A stretch of DNA of 64,000 bases from NCBI GenBank assembly GCA_910574475.1, contig CAJTAT010000007.1, positions 1 through 64,000 of the forward strand, read 5' to 3'. Position 1 is the stretch's first letter. Each line of letters begins with the position of its first letter. The notes beneath the pieces were generated by a model. It ran no database searches. It was not told where the DNA came from and worked only from the letters and a program-made list of their open reading frames with translations. The translations under genes were made by a program, and so were the position numbers. This document shows, piece after piece, positions 25,956 to 34,720 of this stretch. This stretch comes from Clostridia bacterium (lineage in GTDB: Bacteria; Bacillota; Clostridia; Lachnospirales; Lachnospiraceae).

Positions 25956-28166
25956 TTATATCATGGTGTCGTCCCGCAATGCATCAATCAGACTACTGTG
26001 AAGCAATTTCTTTCCGCCTAAATAATAAGCCAGTGCCACAAAGGCCAGGAGCACGAAAAGGAATATCAGAATTGGAATTACAGGCGCTTCCTGAATAAAT
26101 ATGAATGGATCTAAATAGCTTAACTTGAGCATATAACCAATGGAAAACACAGTGAGAGGCAGGGTGATAAGGACTGGGCGCCCGGCAATGACCAGGGCTT
26201 CTATGCAAAACATTTTCCGCATCCCTTCCGGTGTCAGGCCAATGGATAGATAACGGGCAAATTCCCGTCTGCGCTGGCGCACAAAGCCTAAAGTGTTGGA
26301 AAATACATTTCCTAGGCCGATCATGGCAAGGAGAGTACAGAATCCGCCGAGAATCAGCATCATTCCATTGTACATATCGTCATTGTTCTGTTTTTCCTGA
26401 ATCCGGTTTTCTATCTGGACTTCATACTTTGTTCCGAGAATTTGGGACACTTTTTCCTCTAACTCATTTAACTCGGCCAGTGTCGTTCCTTCTCTGGCCA
26501 GAATTCGGATATAAGCTTCGTTTTCCAGACCACCAATCTCTCCTTTGATTTCTTTCCACACAGATACGGGAAGAAAATGTACCAGTTCATAAAAATCCAG
26601 AGTGCCGTACTCTTCCCGAAGGGCAGGCGCCTCCTGAGTATATGCAAGTACGGGAAGCTCTGCTTTAAAATCTTCCTGTCCGGTCTGACACAGTACTGTA
26701 GTTTTCTGTGTTCCCTTCAGATAGGGGAGAATGTCTCGCTCCCTAAAATTTGGATTCGTAAAGTCCCGGGTCTGGTTTAGGATTATAGCGCCATTTAGCT
26801 GGGGGGTTGCCCCAATCTCTTCACAGTAGGCGAGAAAGCTTAAGTCATCTAAAATCACAAGAGGGGCATTTACCAGCCAGCTATGATCTAAGGTGGACAC
26901 ATACTCTTCCGGGGCATGTTCGAAGCCTTTTAAAGCAAGCATTTCTTCACTGATCTCCTCTTCTGACACAAGGCGTTTTGCCTGGGCCTTTTGGTACAGG
27001 ACAGCGCTTTCTACACCGGAAATCTCCTGAAGTTTCTGAATTTCATCAAAAGCATCTAGGTCTATTTGTTGTATTGTCACCATTACATCCCAGACATCCT
27101 GGTATTTTTCAAAATAGGTCATCCTCTGGCTGATCTTTGTCAGAGAGAAAAAGCACATGGAAAGGACAAAGGCCAAAAAGGAAAAGGTCAGGGAAAATGT
27201 GGCAGTGCGAAGAGCCTTCCTCTGAGCTTTCAGCGCATTTCCTGCAAGCTCTCCTTCGATACCGAATAAAAGGGATAAGACAGGGGATTTCTTTTTCCGC
27301 TTTAACTGAAACTCCCCCGTGTTTTTGATTGCCTCCAGAGGGGTCAGCCTGCTCATTTTTCTTGCCGGGATCCAGGCGGAGATCCATATAGTGACGATGG
27401 CGGCCAGAAGAGAACAAAGTAAAATCAATGGGTGATAGGTAAAGGGGAGTTTTAGTCTGTCTGTCACATCATCCAACAGTATATTGATTCCATTAAGGAT
27501 TCCCATGCTGATCAAAATACCCAGGAGATTTCCCAAAAGAACCGGCAAGGCGCACAGTATGGCGGCCTCCTGCAACAGACAGGTTCGTATCTGTCTGGGG
27601 GTGGCTCCAATGCTGGAAAGGATACCAAACTGATGAATTCTGTCATTCATGGATACGGCAAAAGAATTATGAATAATCAAAATCAGGGATATACATGCCA
27701 TAACTGTCAGCGCCAGGAAGAAGGGGAAAATCAACCTGGGAGCCGGATCAGCCGGATCGCGGATGAGATACATATTGAGCAGCATATAGTGGTATGAGAC
27801 TGCCTCTTGCGGAAGTCCTACCAGACGGGCAATCTGAGGCATATCAGTGAGAATGGTTCTCATATTCTTAAAATAGAGATCAACAGTTTTTTCCTGGCCC
27901 ACAGATAGCTCTTCATTTATGATCAGGCTTTCCACATTGGCATAGCTCTCCATGAGAGCCAAATCTTCTGAACTGATTTCACCCACAAGCCGGCCCTGCC
28001 AGTCCCCTTCTTTCCACTTAATTCGCTCTATTTCATAGTACCACAAATTATAAAATAAGCTGCCTAAAAGGGACAAAAGTAATGCTGAGATAAAAGCAGC
28101 TATTATCACAGAGATACCGGAGGCACGGTTTCCTTTCAGATAGCTGGATGAATAATCTTTCCACAT
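25956..28166 (-). CDS. ABC transporter permease, FtsX/MacB type
   Basis: A 736-aa membrane protein with an N-terminal helix, a large extracytoplasmic loop, and two FtsX-like transmembrane blocks (about 150-270 and 620-725; LILIIHNSFAVSMNDRIHQFGILSSIG shape, then a TLGFVRQRRREFARYLSIG repeat of the same motif). Such permeases work with a LolD/MacB-like ATPase in antimicrobial-peptide resistance or lipoprotein handling rather than import. The ATG at 28166 has GGAGG 8 nt upstream and begins 5 nt after the ATPase stop codon; a GTG 9 nt earlier overlaps that site. The neighbouring two-component genes suggest a Bce-like detox module, by analogy. Confidence 0.88.
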   Translation of the reverse strand: MWKDYSSSYLKGNRASGISVIIAAFISALLLSLLGSLFYNLWYYEIERIKWKEGDWQGRLVGEISSEDLALMESYANVESLIINEELSVGQEKTVDLYFKNMRTILTDMPQIARLVGLPQEAVSYHYMLLNMYLIRDPADPAPRLIFPFFLALTVMACISLILIIHNSFAVSMNDRIHQFGILSSIGATPRQIRTCLLQEAAILCALPVLLGNLLGILISMGILNGINILLDDVTDRLKLPFTYHPLILLCSLLAAIVTIWISAWIPARKMSRLTPLEAIKNTGEFQLKRKKKSPVLSLLFGIEGELAGNALKAQRKALRTATFSLTFSFLAFVLSMCFFSLTKISQRMTYFEKYQDVWDVMVTIQQIDLDAFDEIQKLQEISGVESAVLYQKAQAKRLVSEEEISEEMLALKGFEHAPEEYVSTLDHSWLVNAPLVILDDLSFLAYCEEIGATPQLNGAIILNQTRDFTNPNFRERDILPYLKGTQKTTVLCQTGQEDFKAELPVLAYTQEAPALREEYGTLDFYELVHFLPVSVWKEIKGEIGGLENEAYIRILAREGTTLAELNELEEKVSQILGTKYEVQIENRIQEKQNNDDMYNGMMLILGGFCTLLAMIGLGNVFSNTLGFVRQRRREFARYLSIGLTPEGMRKMFCIEALVIAGRPVLITLPLTVFSIGYMLKLSYLDPFIFIQEAPVIPILIFLFVLLAFVALAYYLGGKKLLHSSLIDALRDDTMI

Positions 28167-28171
28167 AGTTG

Positions 28172-28852
28172 TCACCTCCGCTTCTCGTCATGGATGATTA
28201 TTCCATCCTCTATGGTAATGATACGGTCTGCTTCCAGTGCAACTTTTTCGTCATGGGTAATGAGTACAATGGTCTGCTCCAGTTGACGGTTAGAGAGTTT
28301 CAACATATCAATAATCTCTTTGGAATTTTTTTGATCCAGATTTCCCGTTGGCTCATCTGCCAAAAGCAATGCAGGGCGGTAAATTAAAGCTCTGGCAATG
28401 GCTACCCGCTGCTGTTGACCTCCTGAGAGCTGGCTTGGCAGTGCTTCCAACTTTTCGCCAATTCCCAGAGTTTTTACAACCTGCTCAAAATATTCCTGAT
28501 TGGGCTTCTTTTTGTCCAGCAAAAGGGGCATTAAGATATTTTTCCTGACCGTAAGTGTTGGGATGAGATTATAAAATTGATATACCAATCCCACCTTTCT
28601 GCGGCGGAAAATGGCAGCTTGCGTCTGCTTTAGGGTAGAGACATCCGTTCCACCGATCTGTACTTTTCCTTCCGTAGGCTTCTCCACACTTCCCAGAATA
28701 TGCAACAGTGTGGACTTCCCGGAACCTGAGGCTCCTATCACTGCGACAAACTCTCCCTTTTCTACAGATAAGTCAATATTAGTAAGAGCTGTCACCTGGT
28801 TGTTTCCGGTGCCATAAATTTTCTTTACACCTTCGCATTTTAAAATTTCCAC
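28172..28852 (-). CDS. ABC transporter ATP-binding protein (LolD/MacB type)
   Basis: A 226-aa ATPase energising the adjacent FtsX-type permease. Walker A is GASGSGKST (about 41-49), the signature is LSGGQQQRVAIARA (about 139-152) and Walker B is LLLADEPTGNLD (about 159-170). The GTG at 28852 is chosen because AGGAGG lies 9 nt upstream; a longer frame reaching 28924 has no such site. It is the first gene of a two-gene transport unit lying downstream of its kinase and regulator on the same strand. Confidence 0.93.
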   Translation of the reverse strand: MEILKCEGVKKIYGTGNNQVTALTNIDLSVEKGEFVAVIGASGSGKSTLLHILGSVEKPTEGKVQIGGTDVSTLKQTQAAIFRRRKVGLVYQFYNLIPTLTVRKNILMPLLLDKKKPNQEYFEQVVKTLGIGEKLEALPSQLSGGQQQRVAIARALIYRPALLLADEPTGNLDQKNSKEIIDMLKLSNRQLEQTIVLITHDEKVALEADRIITIEDGIIIHDEKRR

Positions 28853-28948
28853 CTTTAAAATCCTCCTAATTGTAAGTTCAGTTACATCTTTTGCTGCTTT
28901 TATTTTAGCAAAGGAAAGTGACAACTCAGTGACAATATAAAATTAAAT

Positions 28949-30133
28949 TTATGAAGTATAAAAGCGGATTTCAAAGCAAGCTCCCCCTGTTGGAAGGTTC
29001 CGGGCGCTGATAGTTCCGTTTTGGCTTTCAATGATTGCTTTGGAGAGGGCCAGTCCGATACCAATTCCACCTTTGCCTGAATTTTCTCCACGGTAAAAAC
29101 GTTCAAAGAGATGGGGAATGTCCTTTTTGGCAAATCCTCTGCCAGTATCCCAGATTTGGATCCTGGTATAGATGGGATTTTGCTCATAAGTACAGTGAAT
29201 ACTTCCTCCTGGCGGCGTATGCTCTATACAGTTTTTCAGGAGGTTTATAAATGCTTCCATGGTCCAATCCAGATCTGCATGGATAATAGTCTCTCCAGAT
29301 TCTGATATATCTACAGAAATATTTGCCCCGGAAACCATCTCCTGGAGATTATCGGCGGCAAGGGTAAGAACCGTGAATACATCCACATCTTTTCTCTCCA
29401 GGGTCAATGTTCCCGCATCCATGCGAGAGAGCAGTAAAAGAGCCTCTTCCAAGTGAGTTAGACGGGAAAGCTGGCAGCGTATTTGCTCCAGGTACTTTGG
29501 AGAAGGAATTTCCTCCCACATCTGTGCAGACAGGGAGATGGATGTGATGGGAGTCTTAATCTGATGTGCGATATTATAGAGATTTTCTGCAAAATTCTCT
29601 TTTGTTTTCAGAGCTGCGTCCCTTGTCTGATACAGCATAGTGACAGTCTTATAGATTTCATCCTGTAATTTGGAAAACTCATCCTCTCCAGTGGGAAAGA
29701 GAACACGATAATGACTTGTGTTTACCTGTTCTAAATAATCAGTCAGCATCTTTATGCGAGCCACTTCCTTTTTACGCTTATAGATAAGTGTGGAAAGGAA
29801 AAGAATAGCGCCTGCGGCAAATCCGACAGCCACAAAGAGGCGAGGGTATGCTGGGGGAAGATGCAAAAAGTTTGCCTGTGTATAGCCAAAGGATAGAAGG
29901 AAGGTGGCATCTTTCGGAAAATGCTGTGTTGACGGATATTCTTTCAATACAGAAAGAAAAGCTGTCCTGGCTTCCGGCTGCTGTTCTATGACCTCCTGAC
30001 AGATTTCTCCGAAGACCTGAAAGTAAATTTGCTGATCATAATTTTTCAATAAAAATGCTGTAAGAGAAGAGGAAATGAGACTGATGGACAAAACAAACCC
30101 TACCAGAATAAAGACATTTTTTCTTTCACTCAT
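28949..30133 (-). CDS. Sensor histidine kinase linked to the ABC transporter
   Basis: A 394-aa membrane kinase. Helices lie at about 8-28 and 115-135 with an extracytoplasmic loop between. A DHp domain has the H-box NIAHQIKTPITSISLS (His near 200), and the ATPase domain has the N-box FINLLKNCIEHTPPGG and G-boxes DTGRGFAKKD and GGIGIGLALSKAI. The ATG at 30133 overlaps the regulator stop codon (ATGA) and has GGAGG 7 nt upstream. The set kinase, regulator, ATPase and permease on one strand is typical of peptide-sensing resistance modules. Confidence 0.92.
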   Translation of the reverse strand: MSERKNVFILVGFVLSISLISSSLTAFLLKNYDQQIYFQVFGEICQEVIEQQPEARTAFLSVLKEYPSTQHFPKDATFLLSFGYTQANFLHLPPAYPRLFVAVGFAAGAILFLSTLIYKRKKEVARIKMLTDYLEQVNTSHYRVLFPTGEDEFSKLQDEIYKTVTMLYQTRDAALKTKENFAENLYNIAHQIKTPITSISLSAQMWEEIPSPKYLEQIRCQLSRLTHLEEALLLLSRMDAGTLTLERKDVDVFTVLTLAADNLQEMVSGANISVDISESGETIIHADLDWTMEAFINLLKNCIEHTPPGGSIHCTYEQNPIYTRIQIWDTGRGFAKKDIPHLFERFYRGENSGKGGIGIGLALSKAIIESQNGTISARNLPTGGACFEIRFYTS

Positions 30134-30801
30134 TTTGTCTCCTCCATACAATACCCCACGCTTCTGACAGTTTTCAGACAGGCCGGCTGGCGCAGCTTTT
30201 CCCGGAGGCGCTTCATGGTGACAGTCAGGGTATTGTCATTAACATAATTTCCATTGTTGTCCCAGAGCGCCTCCAGCAGACTTTGTCTTGTCACAGTCCG
30301 TCCCTTGTTTTGCAGCAGATAGAAAAGCAATTGATACTCTGACGGAGTCAAACTGACTTCTTTCCCATTACATGTGACAAGCATCCGATTCTGGTCAAGG
30401 GTGATTGAGCCGCAGGATAAATACTGCTTTGACACATTTCCCGTCCTTCGCAGCAAAGCCTGAATGCGCGAGAGGAGGACATCCAACTCAAAAGGCTTTA
30501 CCACATAATCATCAGCTCCATTTTCAAAACTGGCGACCATATCCCGGGAATCGCTTCGCACGGTAAGAAAAATGACAGGAAGGTCTCTTAAGTTGGAACG
30601 AATCCATTGGCACAGAGTGTTTCCGCTTCCGTCAGGCATATTCCAGTCTACCAGCGCCAGGGTAGGACATTGATGTTCTAAAGCTTGCTTCGCTTTGGCG
30701 ATTGTCGGAAAGACAGATACTTGATATCCTCGCTGCCCAAGGTATGCTTTCACTGCCTGGGAGATGGTCTCGTCATCCTCCACATAGTAAACAGTAATCA
30801 T
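30130..30801 (-). CDS. OmpR-family response regulator linked to the ABC transporter
   Basis: A 223-aa regulator. The receiver domain starts ITVYYVEDDETIS, with the phosphoacceptor Asp in LALVDWNMPDGSG (about 51) and Lys in VVKPFELD. The winged-helix domain has SLTPSEYQLLFYLLQNKGR and ends LRQPACLKTVRSVGYCME. The ATG at 30801 has AAAGGAG upstream; the longer frame upstream of it lacks a site. It is expected to control the transporter genes and perhaps the divergent lipoprotein gene. Confidence 0.92.
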   Translation of the reverse strand: MITVYYVEDDETISQAVKAYLGQRGYQVSVFPTIAKAKQALEHQCPTLALVDWNMPDGSGNTLCQWIRSNLRDLPVIFLTVRSDSRDMVASFENGADDYVVKPFELDVLLSRIQALLRRTGNVSKQYLSCGSITLDQNRMLVTCNGKEVSLTPSEYQLLFYLLQNKGRTVTRQSLLEALWDNNGNYVNDNTLTVTMKRLREKLRQPACLKTVRSVGYCMEETK

Positions 30802-30834
30802 TTTATGAATTCTCCTTTTTTGGTATATAACATT

Positions 30835-30850
30835 TATAACCATGGTCATA
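30835..30850. promoter_or_regulatory. Palindrome in the divergent regulator/lipoprotein gap
   Basis: A 16-nt near-palindrome centred on ACCATGGT (flanks TATA and CATA) lies 34 nt upstream of the response regulator start and between two divergent genes. It could be an operator for that regulator; the position is the only support. Confidence 0.35.
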
Positions 30851-30895
30851 TGTATATGATTATACAACCATCATTTCTGATTGGAAAGAGACACA

Positions 30896-30924
30896 TTGAC
30901 AGTGTATCACACATGTCCTATACT
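30896..30924 (+). promoter_or_regulatory. Promoter of the LprI-like lipoprotein gene
   Basis: TTGACA (30896-30901) and TATACT (30919-30924), spacer exactly 17 nt, lie 33 nt before the start codon. Confidence 0.8.
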
Positions 30925-30957
30925 TAAACGAGAAACATACAGAGGAGAAGGAAAAGA

Positions 30958-32037
30958 ATGAAAAAGAAATTTATTTTTATAATTGCGATGTTAGCCTTTA
31001 TCTTTTTATTCGGCTGTGGAAAAACGGACGAAAGCCAAGTACAGAAACCTGGGGCTGACACATCAGAAGAAGAACAACAGCCAGAGGAAGAACAAGACGT
31101 CGCCAAGGAGACAGAGCAGCAAGGGGAAGAGCAGCCGGATACACAACAGCCAGAGGCTCAGGAGACGGAGGAGAATACATTCGGATTTGAAAATCTCTCC
31201 GACCAGCTCTTTGAATTCTGCAGCGGTGCAGGAGGATGGAGCACAGAACTGATGATTAACAGTGACGGTACTTTTGAGGGAAATCATCACGATTCCGACA
31301 TGGGAGATGCCGGGGAGGAATATCCCAATGGAACCCTTTATTATTGCAGTTTTACAGGGAAGTTTACCGATTTGGAAAAGGTAGATGCATTTACCTGGAA
31401 AATGAAACTGGCGTCTCTGGAACTTGAGGATGAGCCGGAGAAGGAAGAGATCATTGACGGCGTCCGCAATATTTCTTCCACCGCATATGGACTGGACGGC
31501 GGCGATGAGTTCTATCTGTACCTTCCTGGCTCAAAACTGGCCCAACTGCCGGAAGAGTTTTTGTGGTGGGTGGGCTACAATAATCTGGAGGATACTACAG
31601 AGACAGAGCTTCCGTTCTATGGACTTTATAATATTAAGATGGAAAACGGCTTTTATAGCTATGAATATAAGGAGTTGAGCCTTGCAGAACAGATTGCCAG
31701 GGAGATTTCCGTTGCAAATGAACGGGCAGCAGAGGCAGAGACAAAGCTGCAAAATGCCACAACTCAGGGAGATATGAATATGGCAAGTGCAGAGCTCTTT
31801 CAGGTATGGGATGACGCTTTGAACAATGTGTGGAATATGCTGCAGGCAAAGCTTGACGAGGAAACAATGGAAGCCCTGCGGGTAGAAGAGAGAGAATGGA
31901 TTGCTTCTAAAGAGGCCCAGGTAAAGGCTGCCGGGGAGGGGAGTGAAGGAGGAAGTATTCAGCCACTCTTAGAAGCTACAACGGCGGCGGAGATGACGAA
32001 GGAAAGAGTCTATGAGCTAGAAAAGTATGCGAATTAA
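30958..32037 (+). CDS. Lipoprotein with C-terminal LprI-like (DUF1311) domain
   Basis: A 359-aa exported lipoprotein. The signal sequence ends in the lipobox LFGCG near residue 20. A long Glu/Gln-rich linker (about 25-75) follows, then a beta-rich domain (about 80-240) that I do not recognise. The C-terminal helical region (about 245-359) contains WDDALNNVWNMLQAKL and LRVEEREWIASKEAQ, the pattern of LprI/DUF1311 domains, some of which bind lysozyme. AGGAGAAGG precedes the ATG. It is divergent from the two-component/ABC cluster and may belong to the same envelope-stress response. Confidence 0.78.
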   Translation: MKKKFIFIIAMLAFIFLFGCGKTDESQVQKPGADTSEEEQQPEEEQDVAKETEQQGEEQPDTQQPEAQETEENTFGFENLSDQLFEFCSGAGGWSTELMINSDGTFEGNHHDSDMGDAGEEYPNGTLYYCSFTGKFTDLEKVDAFTWKMKLASLELEDEPEKEEIIDGVRNISSTAYGLDGGDEFYLYLPGSKLAQLPEEFLWWVGYNNLEDTTETELPFYGLYNIKMENGFYSYEYKELSLAEQIAREISVANERAAEAETKLQNATTQGDMNMASAELFQVWDDALNNVWNMLQAKLDEETMEALRVEEREWIASKEAQVKAAGEGSEGGSIQPLLEATTAAEMTKERVYELEKYAN

Positions 32038-32066
32038 TGTTTCTAAAGTATAAATAACCTTAAGAG

Positions 32067-32096
32067 ATAGAGTCAATGAATTTTGGCTCTATTTTC
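32067..32096 (+). terminator. Hairpin terminator after the LprI-like gene
   Basis: ATAGAGTC pairs with GGCTCTAT (one G-U) around a 10-nt loop and is followed by TTTTC. Confidence 0.6.
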
Positions 32097-32216
32097 TTGG
32101 CATTTAATACTTTTCATGTCCGTAAAAATTTGGTATACTAAAGTAGATTATTCATAATAGGGGGAGAGTCGGTATTTTGTAGAAAAAAAGAATATTACAG
32201 AAAGGATAGGCATGGA

Positions 32217-34091
32217 ATGAAGAAATTAGACGAGGGTTTTAATTTTGGCATCAAGGATGGAATTCTTCACTGTCCAGGGGTTAGAAAACTAGGGGATGAC
32301 ATTAACTTTACGGTTGCAGTGCCGGACAAAAAGCGCTGCAGTTTACTGCTCTATCAAAAGGGGTCAGAGGAAGTAGCAGCATCTATTCCAATGGGGAGAT
32401 CAGTGCGATTTGGAGATATACGTTCTTTGGCGGTGGAGAAGCTGCCCACAGAATTGTATGAATATAATTATTTGATTGACGGCCAGGTGGTGACAGATCC
32501 TTATGCCTGGGGAATTGCAGGCAGGGAAGTCTGGGGGGCATCACAGAAGAAAGAGAAGATTCTGCGGGGCAGACTGCTGTTTGAGGATTATGACTGGGAT
32601 GGGGACGCGCCGCTTCATATTCCTTATGAGGAGATTGTCGCTTATTCTACACATGTGAGAGGATTTACAAAGCATCCGTCCTCAAAGGTGAAAGCAAAGG
32701 GGACTTTTGCAGGAGTGATGGAGAAGATTCCTTATCTGAAGGAGCTTGGGATCAATCAGCTGGAGCTGATGCCGGTCTATGAGTTTGATGAGGTACAAAA
32801 AAAGCAGTCTGCTATGCCATATCTTTCAGATCAAACAGAAGAAATTCGTCTCAATTACTGGGGGTATACCTATGGATTTTATTTTGCTCCCAAAGCTTCC
32901 TTTTCGGCAACGGGGAATCCTGTCCGGGAGTTTAAGGATTTAGTTCGGCAGCTGCACAGGAATGGAATCGAGATTATTCTGGAATTTTATTTTATGAAGG
33001 GTACAAAAGCCAGGTTGATTTTGGATTGTATTCAGCACTGGGTTCTGGAATATCACATCGACGGTGTACATATCAACCGGGATCAGGTTCCGGTAGAAAT
33101 TTTGGCCCAGGAACCCTTGTTGAGCTATACTAAGATAATGACAGATCATTTTCAGATAGATGAAATTTATAAGGAGAAGGAGAAGCCTTCCTATCGCAAC
33201 CTTGCAGAATACAATGATGGGTTTATGACAGCGGCCAGGCGTTTTCTGAAGGGAGATGAGGGGCAACTTTTAGACTTTACAGCCCGGGCCAGAAGAAATC
33301 CAGGGAAGCATGCCGTTATTAATTATATGGCTACCCACAACGGCTTTACTATGATGGATTTGGTTTCTTATGATGAGAAGCACAATGAAGCCAATGGAGA
33401 GAACAATCACGATGGTGTTGATTTTAACTGCAGTTGGAACTGTGGGGAAGAAGGGCCCAGCCGTAAGAAGAGAGTTCTTCAGATGCGTTACAGGCAGCTT
33501 CGCAATGCTTTTGTACTTTTGTTCTTGAGCCAGGGCACGCCACTTGTCTATGGCGGTGACGAGATGGGCAATACTCAGAGTGGCAATAACAATGTCTACT
33601 GCCAAGATAATGAGCTGTCCTGGATTAACTGGAAGCTGGGGAAGACGGGAAGCTTTCTTCCCAAATATGTAAAAAAGCTCATCGCCTTTCGCAAGGCACA
33701 TCCTGTCTTCCGACAGAGGAAAGAGCTTCAGATGGCGGACTATTTGTCCTGTGGCTATCCAGATGTGTCCTATCATGGGAAGCGCGCCTGGTATGGAGAT
33801 TTTGAAGTGCCCAGCAGGAGTGTTGGAATTCTCTACGCAGGAGACTATGTGGAGGCTGACTCTGATGGGAAGGGGCAGGATGCTTATTTCTATGTAACCT
33901 ACAATATGCATTGGACGCCTCAGGAATTCGCCCTGCCCAGCCTTTCTGGGAAGCAAATGTGGTATAAGTCCGTTGACACCAGTGTGGAGGAAGATATGGG
34001 TATCTGTCCTGACGGGCAGGAAATTTTATTGGAGGAACAGAGGACAATCACAGTACCGGAGCGGTCTATTGTTGTCCTAATGGGAAAATAG
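32217..34091 (+). CDS. GlgX/isoamylase-like GH13 protein with degenerate active site
   Basis: A 624-aa protein with the architecture of bacterial debranching enzymes: a CBM48-like domain (about 10-125, ending YLIDGQVVTDPYAWG) and a GH13 barrel (about 140-530) with HNEANGENNHDG and SQGTPLVYGGDEMG. The catalytic positions are changed. Region I reads LEFYFMK where D-V-V-x-N-H is expected. Region II reads DGVHINRD, with Asn287 for the nucleophile Asp and His285 for Arg. Region III appears as KIMTDHF, with Asp310 for the acid Glu. Region IV reads THNGFT, with Asn375 for Asp. It probably binds glycogen-like glucans without cleaving them. The frame is intact and codon use is ordinary. Confidence 0.82.
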   Translation: MKKLDEGFNFGIKDGILHCPGVRKLGDDINFTVAVPDKKRCSLLLYQKGSEEVAASIPMGRSVRFGDIRSLAVEKLPTELYEYNYLIDGQVVTDPYAWGIAGREVWGASQKKEKILRGRLLFEDYDWDGDAPLHIPYEEIVAYSTHVRGFTKHPSSKVKAKGTFAGVMEKIPYLKELGINQLELMPVYEFDEVQKKQSAMPYLSDQTEEIRLNYWGYTYGFYFAPKASFSATGNPVREFKDLVRQLHRNGIEIILEFYFMKGTKARLILDCIQHWVLEYHIDGVHINRDQVPVEILAQEPLLSYTKIMTDHFQIDEIYKEKEKPSYRNLAEYNDGFMTAARRFLKGDEGQLLDFTARARRNPGKHAVINYMATHNGFTMMDLVSYDEKHNEANGENNHDGVDFNCSWNCGEEGPSRKKRVLQMRYRQLRNAFVLLFLSQGTPLVYGGDEMGNTQSGNNNVYCQDNELSWINWKLGKTGSFLPKYVKKLIAFRKAHPVFRQRKELQMADYLSCGYPDVSYHGKRAWYGDFEVPSRSVGILYAGDYVEADSDGKGQDAYFYVTYNMHWTPQEFALPSLSGKQMWYKSVDTSVEEDMGICPDGQEILLEEQRTITVPERSIVVLMGK

Positions 34092-34095
34092 AGGT

Positions 34096-34659
34096 ATGAA
34101 AGCATGGCAGCATTTCTGTACGATCACGAAGCATAGACTCCTGGTTATGAAGCATTGTTTTAAAATTGGCCTATACCGACAGGGGCTTCTTCATGATCTG
34201 TCAAAATATTCACCTACAGAATTTATCACCGGGTGCAAGTACTATCAGGGCTATCGAAGCCCCAACAATGCAGAGCGGGAAGACAAAGGATATTCCTCTG
34301 CCTGGCTTCATCACAAGGGCAGGAATAAACACCATTTTGAATATTGGATTGACTATAATGAACAGAGCGGAACGGGTATGGCAGGTTCAAAGATGCCGGG
34401 AAACTATGTGGCAGAGATGGTGATGGACCGGATTGCAGCTGCAAAGATCTATCAGGGGGATAAATACAATCAGCATCAGCCCCTGGCTTACTATGAACAG
34501 GGAAGAGCAGCAGATTTGTTTCATGAGGAGACACGGAAGCTTCTGGAGTATTTGCTGCATATGCTGTCTGAGCAAGGCGAGGAAGCTACATTTGCATATA
34601 TTCGCCGGGAAGTAGTAGGGAAAAAAGAGTACCCTGTGTTACCTGATAAAAAATTTTGA
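34096..34659 (+). CDS. DUF5662-like protein with HD-type motif
   Basis: A 187-aa cytoplasmic protein. Early residues include ITKHRLLVMKHCFKIGLYRQ and HDLSKYSPTEF (about 33-43), followed by HHKGRNKHHFEYWIDY (about 72-87). The His and Asp spacing resembles a metal-binding HD-like helix bundle, as in the DUF5662 family, whose activity is unknown. It starts 4 nt after the GH13-like gene with AGAGG upstream, so the two are co-transcribed. No link to glucan metabolism can be drawn from sequence. Confidence 0.75.
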   Translation: MKAWQHFCTITKHRLLVMKHCFKIGLYRQGLLHDLSKYSPTEFITGCKYYQGYRSPNNAEREDKGYSSAWLHHKGRNKHHFEYWIDYNEQSGTGMAGSKMPGNYVAEMVMDRIAAAKIYQGDKYNQHQPLAYYEQGRAADLFHEETRKLLEYLLHMLSEQGEEATFAYIRREVVGKKEYPVLPDKKF

Positions 34660-34675
34660 GAAAAAAAGAGGAAAT

Positions 34676-34704
34676 TTGACTTTGACACAGAATTAATATA
34701 TATA
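34676..34704 (+). promoter_or_regulatory. Promoter of the dgt-dnaG-rpoD operon
   Basis: TTGACT (34676-34681) and TATATA (34699-34704), spacer 17 nt, lie just before the dgt ribosome-binding site AGGTGG. Confidence 0.7.
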
Positions 34705-34720
34705 GAGGCAGGTGGAGTGT

